Origin: CAZYBU01 sp964645775
Lineage (GTDB): Bacteria; Spirochaetota; UBA4802; UBA5550
Assembly (NCBI GenBank): GCA_964645775.1
Contig: CAZYBU010000004.1
Location: 62,001 to 126,000 of the forward strand
DNA length: 64,000 nucleotides
Direction: 5' to 3'
Part shown: piece by piece, positions 37,322 through 45,197 of the stretch
Layout of the letters: every line of letters starts with the position of its first letter
How positions within the stretch are numbered: position 1 is the first letter of the stretch
The notes under the pieces: generated by a model
What the model was told of the DNA's origin: nothing
The model's database searches: none
Seen by the model: only the letters and a program-made list of their open reading frames with translations
Translations under genes and position numbers: made by a program

Positions 37322-37358
37322 ATCTCCTCACTCTTTTCTCAGGTTAATTGCCCCTTTT

Positions 37359-38642
37359 TCAGTAGCCCCGTTCTATTTTCAACTGTAATTTTACTATCTC
37401 CTCCCGTGCCCGTACCGGTTTATAATCATATTCGATGGACTGCCGGTAAAAGCGGATAGCTTCACTATAATCTTCAAGACGTTGATAGGTCTCGGCAAGT
37501 TTCCATCGGGTCCCGCCTGGATTTAGCTTTTCCAGATCATTTCTGGCGGATCGTATATTCTCTTCGATCCTTCCCCTCTCCTGAAGCTGATATTCATATT
37601 TTTCATACTCGTCAAATCGGGGATCCGAAAGAAGACGGGACTTAAGACGGTTAATTTCATTTTCAATCTCACGTTTTTTCTGGAGAAGTTCGTCTAATCG
37701 TTTCTGAGCCTTTTCCTGTATTTTCAGAGATTGTCGGTACTGTTCGATAGATGCTCTATATTCAAGATCACGAAAGGCCATGTCTCCGAGATATTCATGG
37801 CTTTTTGATTTACGGTAAAGGTCCGTATCAGGTAGAAGTTCAAGGGCCTTTTTGAGGGACTGCTCTGCCAGTTTCTGGTGGCCGGTACGGGTCCGTGCCA
37901 GATGACCGAGGGCAAAATGCATGGTTCCGTCAGTTTCCCTGACTTTCAGATATCTGAGATACATCTCCTCTGCCGGCAGGAAGCGGGCAAGAGACTCATA
38001 GAGGCTGGCTGCGAGCAGAAAAAGCTCAGGATCCGGCTTATCAGTAAGGTTAAAGTAACGTTCCAGGTAATAGACGGACCGGTCCGGATGCCTGGTTCTG
38101 GAGTAGGATACTCCCAGTTCCCGGGCGTAATCAGCGTTCTCCGGATTTAGCTGTGCTGCCCCTTCCAGAAAGGATCTGTATCCCTGGATAAGGTTTTTTT
38201 TATGAAAGGCCAGCGCTATGGCGTAGTAGAGGCCATGATCTTCCTGTTCAATATTCTTTGAGAATCTCAGAGCCTGATAATAGTGAGATAATGCCCGGTC
38301 ATAATCATTGAGTTCATAGTGACACCTTCCCGTTAACTCATGCAGTCGGGCCATCTCTCTGTTTTCCTCGATAAAGAGGGATTTCACCTTGCGGTCGCGG
38401 AAAAGCTGTTTTAGATCCACATCCTTTTCCACGTTTTTCATGGTAATAAAGCCGCTCGGTACCCGTTTATCCTCCACGCGGGTGCTGTATTCTTCTGCCA
38501 GACGGGACTCAAGTCTTTCCAGGGCCTTTCTGTACTCTCCCTCCCGATAAAGCCGCATGTACTCTTCTTCCTGCCCCGGGAGGGGAAGAAGAAAGGAGAA
38601 TGTTAGAAAAAGGCCGGCTGATATGGTCCAGAATCGATTCAC
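37359..38642 (-). CDS. Exported TPR and coiled-coil protein
   Basis: A 427-residue exported protein. I set the start at the GTG at 38642 because it yields a good signal peptide (NRFWTISAGLFLTFSFLLPLPGQ) with AAAGGT upstream; the longer frame begins at a TTG within the upstream terminator and is not credible. The body has about six TPR-like repeats (residues 30-300, for example LGDMAFRDLEYRASIEQYRQ) interrupted by a coiled-coil region about residues 305-375 rich in Lys, Glu and Arg, then a final TPR (ETYQRLEDYSEAIRFYRQS). Function is unknown. Confidence 0.72.
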   Translation of the reverse strand: MNRFWTISAGLFLTFSFLLPLPGQEEEYMRLYREGEYRKALERLESRLAEEYSTRVEDKRVPSGFITMKNVEKDVDLKQLFRDRKVKSLFIEENREMARLHELTGRCHYELNDYDRALSHYYQALRFSKNIEQEDHGLYYAIALAFHKKNLIQGYRSFLEGAAQLNPENADYARELGVSYSRTRHPDRSVYYLERYFNLTDKPDPELFLLAASLYESLARFLPAEEMYLRYLKVRETDGTMHFALGHLARTRTGHQKLAEQSLKKALELLPDTDLYRKSKSHEYLGDMAFRDLEYRASIEQYRQSLKIQEKAQKRLDELLQKKREIENEINRLKSRLLSDPRFDEYEKYEYQLQERGRIEENIRSARNDLEKLNPGGTRWKLAETYQRLEDYSEAIRFYRQSIEYDYKPVRAREEIVKLQLKIERGY

Positions 38643-38700
38643 CTGATTATTTACCTTTATTAATAGTATCGGAAAAGGAGAATAAAAGAAAATGCAGGAT

Positions 38701-38737
38701 AAAAAAAACCGCGGTTTTTTCAACCGCGGTTTTTTTG
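38701..38737 (-). terminator. Rho-independent terminator of the LPP20-like gene
   Basis: Two copies of AACCGCGGTT face each other around a short T-rich loop, giving a stem with A-run and T-run flanks on both sides. On the minus strand it lies about 23 nt after the stop at 38760. It would work in both directions in principle. Confidence 0.85.
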
Positions 38738-38759
38738 AGAGGAAAAATATTTCAGTTAT

Positions 38760-39218
38760 CTATCTCCACTCAGCGGCTGAAACTTTGCGTTTTAGATCTT
38801 TTGCTCTGACTTCATAGATGATCTCACAGTTGTCATCTGCATCATAAGTTACCTTTCGAACGGATCCACCCTTAACGACACCCTGGATTTCCTGGGCGAT
38901 AGCAATACCGGTCATTTCGAAATCAGACATACCGGATGCGCCCTCTATATTTGAACCTTTAAATTTTTCGAGTATCTGATATTGGGCGTTAAGTATAGCG
39001 GCACGTTTCGCACTTTCCCGACGTGCCACCTTGTTGGTGAGGGTCCGTTTGGGTACACCCATAGCGGCAAGACGGAAAGTGTTTTCATCTATCCAGCCTT
39101 CAGTTACATAATTTTCGCCTTCAATTTGCCCACCGATTTGCTTTCCGCCTCCACAGCCAACAATGCTGAATGAGATAACGGTGGTACAAAGGATGGCGAA
39201 TACAAGCGCCTTTTTCAT
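38760..39218 (-). CDS. LPP20-like lipoprotein
   Basis: A 152-residue lipoprotein. The ATG at 39218 has AGGAGG upstream, and residues 1-22 form a type II signal peptide ending in the lipobox S-I-V-G-C. The mature part has GWIDENTFRLAAMGVPKR and RRESAKRAAILNAQYQILEKF, the order seen in LPP20-family proteins (a G-W-x-x-x-x-T start, then an alanine-rich helix). It has its own promoter (39279-39307) and terminator. The divergent neighbour 39500-39886 looks like a distant paralogue. Confidence 0.75.
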   Translation of the reverse strand: MKKALVFAILCTTVISFSIVGCGGGKQIGGQIEGENYVTEGWIDENTFRLAAMGVPKRTLTNKVARRESAKRAAILNAQYQILEKFKGSNIEGASGMSDFEMTGIAIAQEIQGVVKGGSVRKVTYDADDNCEIIYEVRAKDLKRKVSAAEWR

Positions 39219-39278
39219 AAAAGGTCCTCCTGAAACCATTTGTCGTACATTTTAATCTGTACCCTGATAAACGCAGCT

Positions 39279-39307
39279 AAAGTACTAATAAAAAACCGGA
39301 TCGTCAA
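39279..39307 (-). promoter_or_regulatory. Sigma70-type promoter of the LPP20-like gene
   Basis: Minus-strand TTGACG (39307-39302), 17 nt, TACTTT (39284-39279). The -35 matches five of six and the -10 four of six. The predicted leader to the ATG at 39218 is about 55 nt. Confidence 0.5.
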
Positions 39308-39499
39308 GGTAATAACAGCTTTTTTATTGGTCAAAAAATAATAATTGTAAGTAAAAAATAATATATAATAATTTATAATTTGAGGAGCCTTTGTTTTAGC
39401 CGACTATCAATGAATGCACATGCGGGATGGATGATTTTTCGTTGCTCTTTTAGTATGAATGTGGTTATGATGTGTATCAGGATATTAGGAGGAATGGAT

Positions 39500-39886
39500 A
39501 TGAGGAACCTGCTGCTTTGTATCTTTCTTGCATTAGTGCTGAGCGGATGTGAAACGACCGGCGAAAACCAGAAAGACAATGAAACTGTCAAAAAAAAGTC
39601 GGAGATAGAGACAGGATGGTCGGATAACGATACGTATACGGTGCGAGTAATTGCTGAAAACAGGCCTGTTGCTATTGAAAAAGCGAAACAACGGATTCTG
39701 CGTGATATCGTTAATGTGAGAATGCTAAACCAGAGCCCTTTTACAGATATCAGGAAGATACGTAATGAATTCCAGAAACCCATGGATGAGGGGGAAATAA
39801 TATGGCAACGCCCGTTAGACGGGCAACTGGAAGTATTTTATCAGATTAAAGAAAAGGGACTGAAGGATAAATTCAGACGTAAATAA
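39500..39886 (+). CDS. Small lipoprotein, possible LPP20-like paralogue
   Basis: A 128-residue lipoprotein. The ATG at 39500 is chosen because AGGAGG precedes it at 7 nt and it starts MRNLLLCIFLALVLSGC, a textbook lipobox; upstream ATGs in the frame lack sites. After a charged linker the protein shows GWSDNDTYTVRVIAENRP and IEKAKQRILRDIVNVRML, similar in order to the divergent LPP20-like neighbour. It ends directly against the convergent purN stop. Confidence 0.7.
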   Translation: MRNLLLCIFLALVLSGCETTGENQKDNETVKKKSEIETGWSDNDTYTVRVIAENRPVAIEKAKQRILRDIVNVRMLNQSPFTDIRKIRNEFQKPMDEGEIIWQRPLDGQLEVFYQIKEKGLKDKFRRK

Positions 39887-40498
39887 TCAGCTGATTATAA
39901 CCTTTCTTCCTCTAACTGTTAAACGGTTTGTGCAGAAGAGCCGTACCGCTTCACAAAGAATCCGATGTTCCTCCATGAGTATCCGGGCTGAGAGGGTCTG
40001 AATCGTGTCATCCTGCTCCACCGGCACAGGGCTCTGAATAATAATCGGTCCTGTGTCCGTGCCTTCATCAATGAAATGGACCGTGCATCCTGTAATCTTA
40101 ACGCCGTATTCCAGCGCCTGTTTCTGGGCTTTTACACCGGGAAAAGATGGAAGAAGAGCGGGATGGATGTTGATAATCCGATTATGATATCTCTGGATGA
40201 TCCAGGGAGTCAGAAGACGCATGTATCCGGCCGCCACAATGAGGTCTGTACCTGCCTTTTTCAGGAGTCTGACCATTTCTTTTTCATGTTCTTCACGGGT
40301 GGCGTACCGGGCCTGGTCCACGAAAAAAGACTCCATTCCCAGTTCTTCCGCCTTTTCCAGAGCCCGGGCATCTTTGTTATCGCTGATAAGAATGCCGTTT
40401 TTTGCGGGTATCTCATCGGAATGAATCTGTTTACAGACGGCTTCAAAATTGCTTCCTCTGCCTGATGCCAGGTATGAAACGGTCTTGCGGTTAAACAT
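39887..40498 (-). CDS. purN: Phosphoribosylglycinamide formyltransferase
   Basis: Uses 10-formyl-THF to formylate GAR, the third step of purine synthesis. The 203-residue product has YLASGRGSNFEAV for phosphate binding, the catalytic NIHPALLPSFPG (Asn and His) and the catalytic Asp in HFIDEGTDTGPII. AAGGAG precedes the ATG. purD (54708) and purA (62064) are also in the window but are not in one operon. It follows the PP-loop gene by 12 nt. Confidence 0.96.
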   Translation of the reverse strand: MFNRKTVSYLASGRGSNFEAVCKQIHSDEIPAKNGILISDNKDARALEKAEELGMESFFVDQARYATREEHEKEMVRLLKKAGTDLIVAAGYMRLLTPWIIQRYHNRIINIHPALLPSFPGVKAQKQALEYGVKITGCTVHFIDEGTDTGPIIIQSPVPVEQDDTIQTLSARILMEEHRILCEAVRLFCTNRLTVRGRKVIIS

Positions 40499-40510
40499 AG
40501 CCTGCTCCTT

Positions 40511-41503
40511 TCAGATTCTCAATTGTTCCAGGAAGTCCGGGGCCAGAGAATGGTCGGCATTTACCACCCGTGACCTGCTATTTACTATTCTGACCTGAAA
40601 TTCCTCTGTTCCCTTTTTTGCGTACCGGGCGAGGATAGAGATCATTGTATCAGTATCATTGGTGTCCGCCTCTCCCTGAACAAAACCCGTAGGACCGGGG
40701 AATTCTGGTTCAAGCAGGAGACTTGCCCTGTGTCTGTAGAGCCTGAGAATATGGTTTTCTTCTTCATGGCGTCCGATAATCAGTTTGCATCGCTCGCTGA
40801 TACGGAAATGTCGTCCGATGGTGAGAAGATAGATATCCTCTTCATTGTAACCGGGATGATAAAGAAAGAGGTCCCTGATCCGGACCGATATGTTCGGGTC
40901 CGTGAAGAGACATCCTCCCGCCGGAGAGCTGTATTCCATGATACCATAACGGCGGGCGAGCTCAAACTGTCTCTTACGACCACGTCCGTTGATATCAAGG
41001 AGCATTTCCCTGTCAACCATGCCCCGCGTTTCCGGGATAGTAGGTTTGAGAAGTCGGGCCGAAAGGGGGCGGAGAAGCCTTCCCTCCAGACCGGCTTCCC
41101 GGATGATATGGTTAAGGGTATGTTTCATCTGAGACATGGGGCGCTGGCCAACGACTTCTCCCGTGACGAGAAAATCGGCCCCAGTTTCTCTCATGAATTC
41201 AGCTGCGTTGTGAAAGAAGAAGATCTTGCAGTCGATACAGGGATTCATCTCCTTCCCGTAGCCGTGGGGCGGATTCTCAACCATACGCAGGTATTCCATC
41301 CCAAGACGGCGTACCTCCACATTAAGGTTTATCTGTTTTGCGTACTTTATTGCGTCCAGTTCCCCGTGATCAATGTGGGGTTGGGTGAAAGGTAGTAAAA
41401 AGTGTATACCGGTAAGATGGATTCCCTGGTCCATTAGAAGGCGACCGGCCAAAAGACTGTCCAGTCCGCCCGAGTAAAGCAGGATACCTCTGTGCTCAGC
41501 CAT
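40511..41503 (-). CDS. PP-loop ATPase of the ThiI/MnmA-like tRNA thiolation type
   Basis: A 330-residue protein from the ATG at 41503 (GGTGAG upstream, overlapping moeA by 8 nt); the frame extends 14 codons earlier without a site. The N-terminal PP-loop SGGLDSLLAG binds ATP. The middle NPCIDCKIFFFHNA carries two cysteines, and VTGEVVGQRPMSQ with LRPLSARLLKPT is typical of a ThiI-related group often labelled tRNA thiouridylase. The C-terminal third (from about residue 215) is a separate domain (RDLFLYHPGYNEEDIYLLTIGRHF) probably for nucleic acid. Exact substrate is unknown; sulfur transfer to tRNA is the likely chemistry. Confidence 0.75.
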   Translation of the reverse strand: MAEHRGILLYSGGLDSLLAGRLLMDQGIHLTGIHFLLPFTQPHIDHGELDAIKYAKQINLNVEVRRLGMEYLRMVENPPHGYGKEMNPCIDCKIFFFHNAAEFMRETGADFLVTGEVVGQRPMSQMKHTLNHIIREAGLEGRLLRPLSARLLKPTIPETRGMVDREMLLDINGRGRKRQFELARRYGIMEYSSPAGGCLFTDPNISVRIRDLFLYHPGYNEEDIYLLTIGRHFRISERCKLIIGRHEEENHILRLYRHRASLLLEPEFPGPTGFVQGEADTNDTDTMISILARYAKKGTEEFQVRIVNSRSRVVNADHSLAPDFLEQLRI

Positions 41504-42722
41504 CGATCTCACCGTGGTGAATGAGTTCAATGGTAACCTCTTCACCAGGTTGCGGGTCTTCCCGTTCCTCCTCTATTTCAATTATACAGTTGGCCTGGGA
41601 CATGGAGGAGAGTATCCCGGAACCCTGGGACCCTGTGGAAGAAACATAGAGGCTGGAATTTTCAACATGGAAGATGCCTCTCTGGTAATGGCGCTTCCCC
41701 TTCTTCTTTTTCAGAGGGGTAGCCAGTAGAGCGCGAAAGCGGGGCCTGTATCTGTGTTTGGCGTTCATCATGGCGAGAAGGAGAGGACGCACGAATTCCA
41801 TAAATATCAAAAGACTGGATACAGGATTTCCAGGAAGGCCACAATAGAGGGTCCGACCCCTTCTGCCGAACATAAAAGGCTTGCCCGGCTTTATTTTCAT
41901 GCGGTCAAAATGGACTGTGACTCCGATTTTCTCCATCGCGGGCCGGACGAAATCATAGTTTCCCATGGATACTCCCCCTGTAGTAACCACGACATCATAT
42001 TTTGACGCCTTCTCCAGAGCTTCGGCAAGGAAATCGGGCCTGTCATCCACGATACCAAGATAAACGGGTTCACAATAACTGTTCAGAACTTCAGAATAGA
42101 GGGTATAGGCATTGCTATTGTAGATTTGTCCCGCTGCTTTTGTCTCACCCGGTTCAATGATCTCATTTCCCGTTGTCAGAAGCGCGACCCGGGGTTTATG
42201 GAACACATCCACCCAGGAGACATTGATTGAAGCGAGGAGACCAAGTTCCGCTGAATCGATAAAAGTACCGTTTCTAATAATTACCGTTCCCACAGGGATA
42301 TCCTCGCCCTGACGTCTGATATTATCTCCCTCAGGAAGGGGGCGGTTAATCAGGATTCTGTTATTATCATGGGTACAGTCTTCAACAGGAATCACACAGT
42401 CCGATCCTTCAGGAATGGGAGCGCCTGTCATAATTGCAATGGCCTGGCCGGAGGATAGCCTGTCACCTTCAAATGTGGTTCCAGCCGGTATTTCGCCAGT
42501 CACTGAGAGGCTTATCGGTGATTCCGGGGAAGCATTAAGGGTGTCTTTTGCTCGAAGAGCGAATCCGTCCATGGCTGAATTATCGTGGGGCGGAACAGGG
42601 GCCATAGCCTCGATATCTTTGCAGGCGAATCGGTGTCGGGCCTCAAGAAGTGGTACCGATTCGCACCTCATTTGAGGGATATCGTGATTAAGGTATTCCA
42701 GGGCTTTACTAACAGGTATCAT
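41496..42722 (-). CDS. moeA: Molybdopterin molybdenumtransferase MoeA
   Basis: Inserts molybdate into adenylated molybdopterin. The 408-residue product shows the domain I motif VPPHDNSAMDGFALRA, GEIPAGTTFEGDRLSSGQAIAIMTGAPIPEGSD, and the MPT-binding domain VVTTGGVSMGNYDFVRP. A C-terminal domain IV is present (GIFHVENSSLYVSSTGSQGSG). Together with mogA it suggests a complete late molybdenum cofactor pathway in this organism. The 3' end overlaps the PP-loop gene by 8 nt. Confidence 0.95.
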   Translation of the reverse strand: MIPVSKALEYLNHDIPQMRCESVPLLEARHRFACKDIEAMAPVPPHDNSAMDGFALRAKDTLNASPESPISLSVTGEIPAGTTFEGDRLSSGQAIAIMTGAPIPEGSDCVIPVEDCTHDNNRILINRPLPEGDNIRRQGEDIPVGTVIIRNGTFIDSAELGLLASINVSWVDVFHKPRVALLTTGNEIIEPGETKAAGQIYNSNAYTLYSEVLNSYCEPVYLGIVDDRPDFLAEALEKASKYDVVVTTGGVSMGNYDFVRPAMEKIGVTVHFDRMKIKPGKPFMFGRRGRTLYCGLPGNPVSSLLIFMEFVRPLLLAMMNAKHRYRPRFRALLATPLKKKKGKRHYQRGIFHVENSSLYVSSTGSQGSGILSSMSQANCIIEIEEEREDPQPGEEVTIELIHHGEIDG

Positions 42723-42846
42723 GGTACAAATACTCCCTAGTTTAGAAACCGTTCAGGATATCGGATATGTCAATCATAAACAATGAAGCTTTTTACATGA
42801 TTCTTGTGAGCTGACATACCTTTTAAAAATTAAGAAATTCTTCCTC

Positions 42847-43216
42847 AAGATGCCTTTATGTGTTGTTATACTTGAATTATTATTTCCGCCGCCGAAGGCG
42901 GCGGTGGCAATAGAGTTATTTTTACGGCAAATTGAGGTAAGAAATCAATAGTGAATTTCTGTTCAACTGATACGCGAGAAGATGCTTTTATGTGTTGTTA
43001 TACTTGAATTATTATTTCCGCCGCCGAAGGCGGCGGTGGCAATAGAGTTATTTTTACGGCAAATTGAGGTAAGAAATCAATAGTGAATTTCTGTTCAACT
43101 GATACGCGAGAAGATGCTTTTATGTGTTGTTATACTTGAATTATTATTTCCGCCGCCGAAGGCGGCGGTGGCAATAGAGTTATTTTTACGGCAAATTGAG
43201 GTAAGAAATCAATAGT
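42847..43216. repeat. Tandem array of a 132-bp hairpin repeat (2.8 copies)
   Basis: Three head-to-tail copies: 42847-42978, 42979-43110 and a 106-bp partial copy 43111-43216. Copies 1 and 2 differ at one base (C/T at position 8), and copy 3 is identical to copy 2 until it stops. Each unit starts AAGATGC, has a perfect GC-rich hairpin CCGCCGCC-GAA-GGCGGCGG (42886-42904, 43018-43036, 43150-43168) and ends near AAATCAATAGT. There are no spacers and no open frame. Arms of AGAAATTC (42833-42840) and GAATTTCT (42953-42960) flank the first unit. The region fills most of the 616-bp gap between the divergent moeA and XRE genes. Confidence 0.9.
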
Positions 43217-43232
43217 CAAAAATGGTTGATTG

Positions 43233-43251
43233 ATATACAATAATTGTATAT
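43233..43251. promoter_or_regulatory. Palindromic site upstream of the XRE regulator
   Basis: ATATACAATAATTGTATAT, 9-bp arms around one central base, 35 nt upstream of the -35 element of the following promoter. It could be an operator for the XRE protein itself. Confidence 0.45.
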
Positions 43252-43286
43252 TATTTGTTATAGAAGTTAAAAAACAGGAAAACTTG

Positions 43287-43315
43287 TTGACGGTTATCTA
43301 TAATAAGTGTACTAT
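43287..43315 (+). promoter_or_regulatory. Sigma70-type promoter of the XRE regulator
   Basis: TTGACG (43287-43292), exactly 17 nt, TACTAT (43310-43315), giving a start near 43322 and a short leader to the ATG at 43339 or 43360. A TATAAT also occurs at a wrong spacing within the spacer. Confidence 0.55.
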
Positions 43316-43338
43316 TTGAATTCAATCATTACAAAAGA

Positions 43339-43794
43339 ATGAATCGAAGAAGAGGGAATATGGAAACAACAATGATACCTCAGGGTGCTAAATATAAAGA
43401 AAGGTACAGGGACCATGAGATACTCTCTAACGAGGTACTGGACAAAGAACAGGAACTACATTTCTTTGACAATATCCGAAAGCGTATCCGTGAAGTTCGT
43501 AAAGAGCTCAGGATGACACAAAGGGAATTCGGTGAATCGGCCGGTATAGACAGACGTTATGTTGCTAAGGTGGAATGCGGTTCGCAGAATCCTTCATTCA
43601 AATTTCTGAGGAGCATTTCGATAAAGCACAAGATTTCCCTGGATTGGCTTCTTTACGGAATCGGTGACAGGTACGTGCGGGCAAGTGATGACCTCTACGG
43701 GCCAGAACTTGCAGTGTTCAAAAAACTCCTTGATAATGCTCAGGATGAAGACATTGAGGTAATCACAAAGATGATTAAGAAGATTCTGGGGTAA
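43339..43794 (+). CDS. XRE-family helix-turn-helix transcriptional regulator
   Basis: A 151-residue protein. Residues about 46-105 form an XRE/Cro-type domain: IRKRIREVRKELRMTQREFGESAGIDRRYVAKVECGSQNPSFKF, split here as the helix pair RMTQREFGESAG and DRRYVAKVECG. The C-terminus (VFKKLLDNAQDEDIEVITKMIKKIL) is helical and may be for dimerisation. The start is uncertain: the first ATG lacks a good site, while the ATG at 43360 follows GAGGG at short spacing. It stands alone between the tandem repeats and a bidirectional terminator. Confidence 0.85.
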   Translation: MNRRRGNMETTMIPQGAKYKERYRDHEILSNEVLDKEQELHFFDNIRKRIREVRKELRMTQREFGESAGIDRRYVAKVECGSQNPSFKFLRSISIKHKISLDWLLYGIGDRYVRASDDLYGPELAVFKKLLDNAQDEDIEVITKMIKKILG

Positions 43795-43829
43795 GCTTCA
43801 GTTTTTCTAATAAGTAATCATTTTTTAAG

Positions 43830-43857
43830 AAAACGACGGCTGACAGCCGTCGTTTTT
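43830..43857. terminator. Bidirectional terminator between XRE and STAS genes
   Basis: AAAACGACGGCT-GAC-AGCCGTCGTTTT, a 12-bp perfect stem with a 3-nt loop and U-runs in both directions. It starts 35 nt after the XRE stop and also overlaps the STAS stop codon. Confidence 0.88.
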
Positions 43858-44203
43858 AGTGATGAGTAATATATTCAATCGTAACGTTGCTGTTTATATC
43901 AACAAAATCGTCGATAGAAATAGCCTGCCAATGAATATCCTTGTTGGCCAGGATATGAATATTTTTTCCCGAATCCTTTGCACGAATAATAAAAAGACTC
44001 AGGGAAGCTATTCCCGAGCTGTTAAGCATCTCCAGACCCGTAAGGTCCAAGGTTATACCATTCGTGCTTTGTTCTGTGTGCTCAATAAGAAAATCCACAA
44101 TATCATTATAATGGTCCATGGATGTGAGCTTAAGGCTTCCATTAATCTCAATAAGCTCTCCTGTTTTATGATAGGTTATACTGTATGATTCAGTCTTCTT
44201 CAT
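43856..44203 (-). CDS. STAS-domain protein (anti-sigma antagonist-like)
   Basis: A 115-residue single-domain protein. LDLTGLEMLNSSGIASLSLFI (residues about 52-72, written here only in part as LTGLEMLNSSGIASL) matches the STAS loop with Ser62/63 at the site phosphorylated in SpoIIAA-like proteins. The frame begins with a conserved-looking beta strand, and an ATG with GAGGGTTGG upstream gives the start. A small protein lies 23 nt upstream in the same direction. No anti-sigma kinase is nearby, so its partner is unknown. It may belong to the slr1659-like branch of the STAS superfamily. Confidence 0.75.
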   Translation of the reverse strand: MKKTESYSITYHKTGELIEINGSLKLTSMDHYNDIVDFLIEHTEQSTNGITLDLTGLEMLNSSGIASLSLFIIRAKDSGKNIHILANKDIHWQAISIDDFVDINSNVTIEYITHH

Positions 44204-44226
44204 GGAGCCAACCCTCGTGGATAAGT

Positions 44227-44439
44227 CTAATTGAAGGGATCATCCTGCTTCATGTCGGCAACAGCGACACGCCACATCCGCTTCAGAGATTCGAATCCTT
44301 CTTCACCTTCCTCATTGTAAAGCTGACAGAGGAAATTATATAGTGCCATTGCGGTTATGCTTTCATTCTTAAAGGCTTCGACGAACTGGATATCATCGTT
44401 GAGTGTATCAATGGGCGTCTGCTTCTTTTTATCATTCAT
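44227..44439 (-). CDS. Small conserved-type hypothetical protein next to STAS gene
   Basis: A 70-residue acidic, helix-rich protein (NDDIQFVEAFKNESITAMAL; QLYNEEGEEGFESLKRMW). The AGGAGAG site 5 nt before the ATG supports expression. No family recognised. The tight pairing with the downstream STAS gene suggests the two proteins are made together. Confidence 0.6.
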   Translation of the reverse strand: MNDKKKQTPIDTLNDDIQFVEAFKNESITAMALYNFLCQLYNEEGEEGFESLKRMWRVAVADMKQDDPFN

Positions 44440-44495
44440 CCGGCTCTCCTGAGAATTCTAATGAAATAATCAAGATTATTAATTGCAAGAACAAT

Positions 44496-45197
44496 TTACA
44501 AAATGGGCTTTCTGGCGTAAAGGATAAGACTTTTTGGAAAAAACCAGTCAAAAAAAGTCTCCGCTCCTCTCATAAAGGGTGAAAAAAGTCCCCTGCTCAA
44601 AAAGTAGTGGTAGGATCGGGTAAAGGGATGGTTTTCGTTGTGAAGTCCGACAATTGAACGGATAGCCCACCAGATTGTATGGAAAGAGTGCCTGAAATTG
44701 ATCCCATATACAGAGAGTCCGCTCCCGGTTATGATGGCATTAAGTCTGGCAGGTGGAATTATCCGAACATGACCTCCGGGTGTGCTGAAATATTCATGCG
44801 TAAGAAGGTAGTACAACGCCTCTGAAAAGGGAGTGGGAACCGTTATGCCAATGGTGCCTCCCGGTTTAAGAATACGTGCCAGTTCACGGCAGGCCTGTTC
44901 CTCGTCAGGTACATGTTCCATAACTTCGGAACATACGATGGAGTCAAAGGTGTTATCCTTGAAGGGCATCTGGGCCGCATCACCTGCATGAGCCATATAT
45001 CGGGTGTATTCCTGGTCAGGTTCCAGCTGGGAAAGAGAAAAGCGGGTTCGTCTGAGAGAATCCAGGTCGATGTCCATGCTTATGACACGCGCTCTTCTCT
45101 TAAGGGCCTCAAGTGAATGCCGGCCAAAACCGCAGCCGGCGTCCAGAACAAGACTTTCCGGTTTTATACCCAGACGATCAAAATCGATGGTAAGCAT
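44496..45197 (-). CDS. SAM-dependent class I methyltransferase
   Basis: A 233-residue methyltransferase. Motif I VLDAGCGFGRHSLEAL (about residues 18-32), the acidic end of strand 2 in MDIDLDSLRR, and the strand-4 region FDSIVCSEVMEHVPDEEQACREL are clear; KPGGTIGITVPTPF follows. The C-terminus is longer than minimal and aromatic-rich (YHYFLSRGLFSPFMRGAETF), as in methyltransferases acting on lipids or glycans. It overlaps the GT4 gene upstream by 20 nt, so it probably works on the same product. Confidence 0.87.
   Translation of the reverse strand: MLTIDFDRLGIKPESLVLDAGCGFGRHSLEALKRRARVISMDIDLDSLRRTRFSLSQLEPDQEYTRYMAHAGDAAQMPFKDNTFDSIVCSEVMEHVPDEEQACRELARILKPGGTIGITVPTPFSEALYYLLTHEYFSTPGGHVRIIPPARLNAIITGSGLSVYGINFRHSFHTIWWAIRSIVGLHNENHPFTRSYHYFLSRGLFSPFMRGAETFFDWFFPKSLILYARKPIL

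Noticed and set aside
38643..38723. Longer N-terminal form of the TPR gene from a TTG
   Set aside because: The TTG is in the T-run side of the terminator and the extension lacks a ribosome site; the GTG at 38642 starts a clean signal peptide.
40730..41395. Open frame of 221 codons on the plus strand
   Set aside because: It lies opposite the PP-loop gene, has no homology I recognise and no ribosome site; a shadow of the minus-strand codon bias.
42847..43216. Possible CRISPR array
   Set aside because: The 132-bp units are directly adjacent with no variable spacers, are too long for CRISPR repeats, and no cas gene lies nearby.
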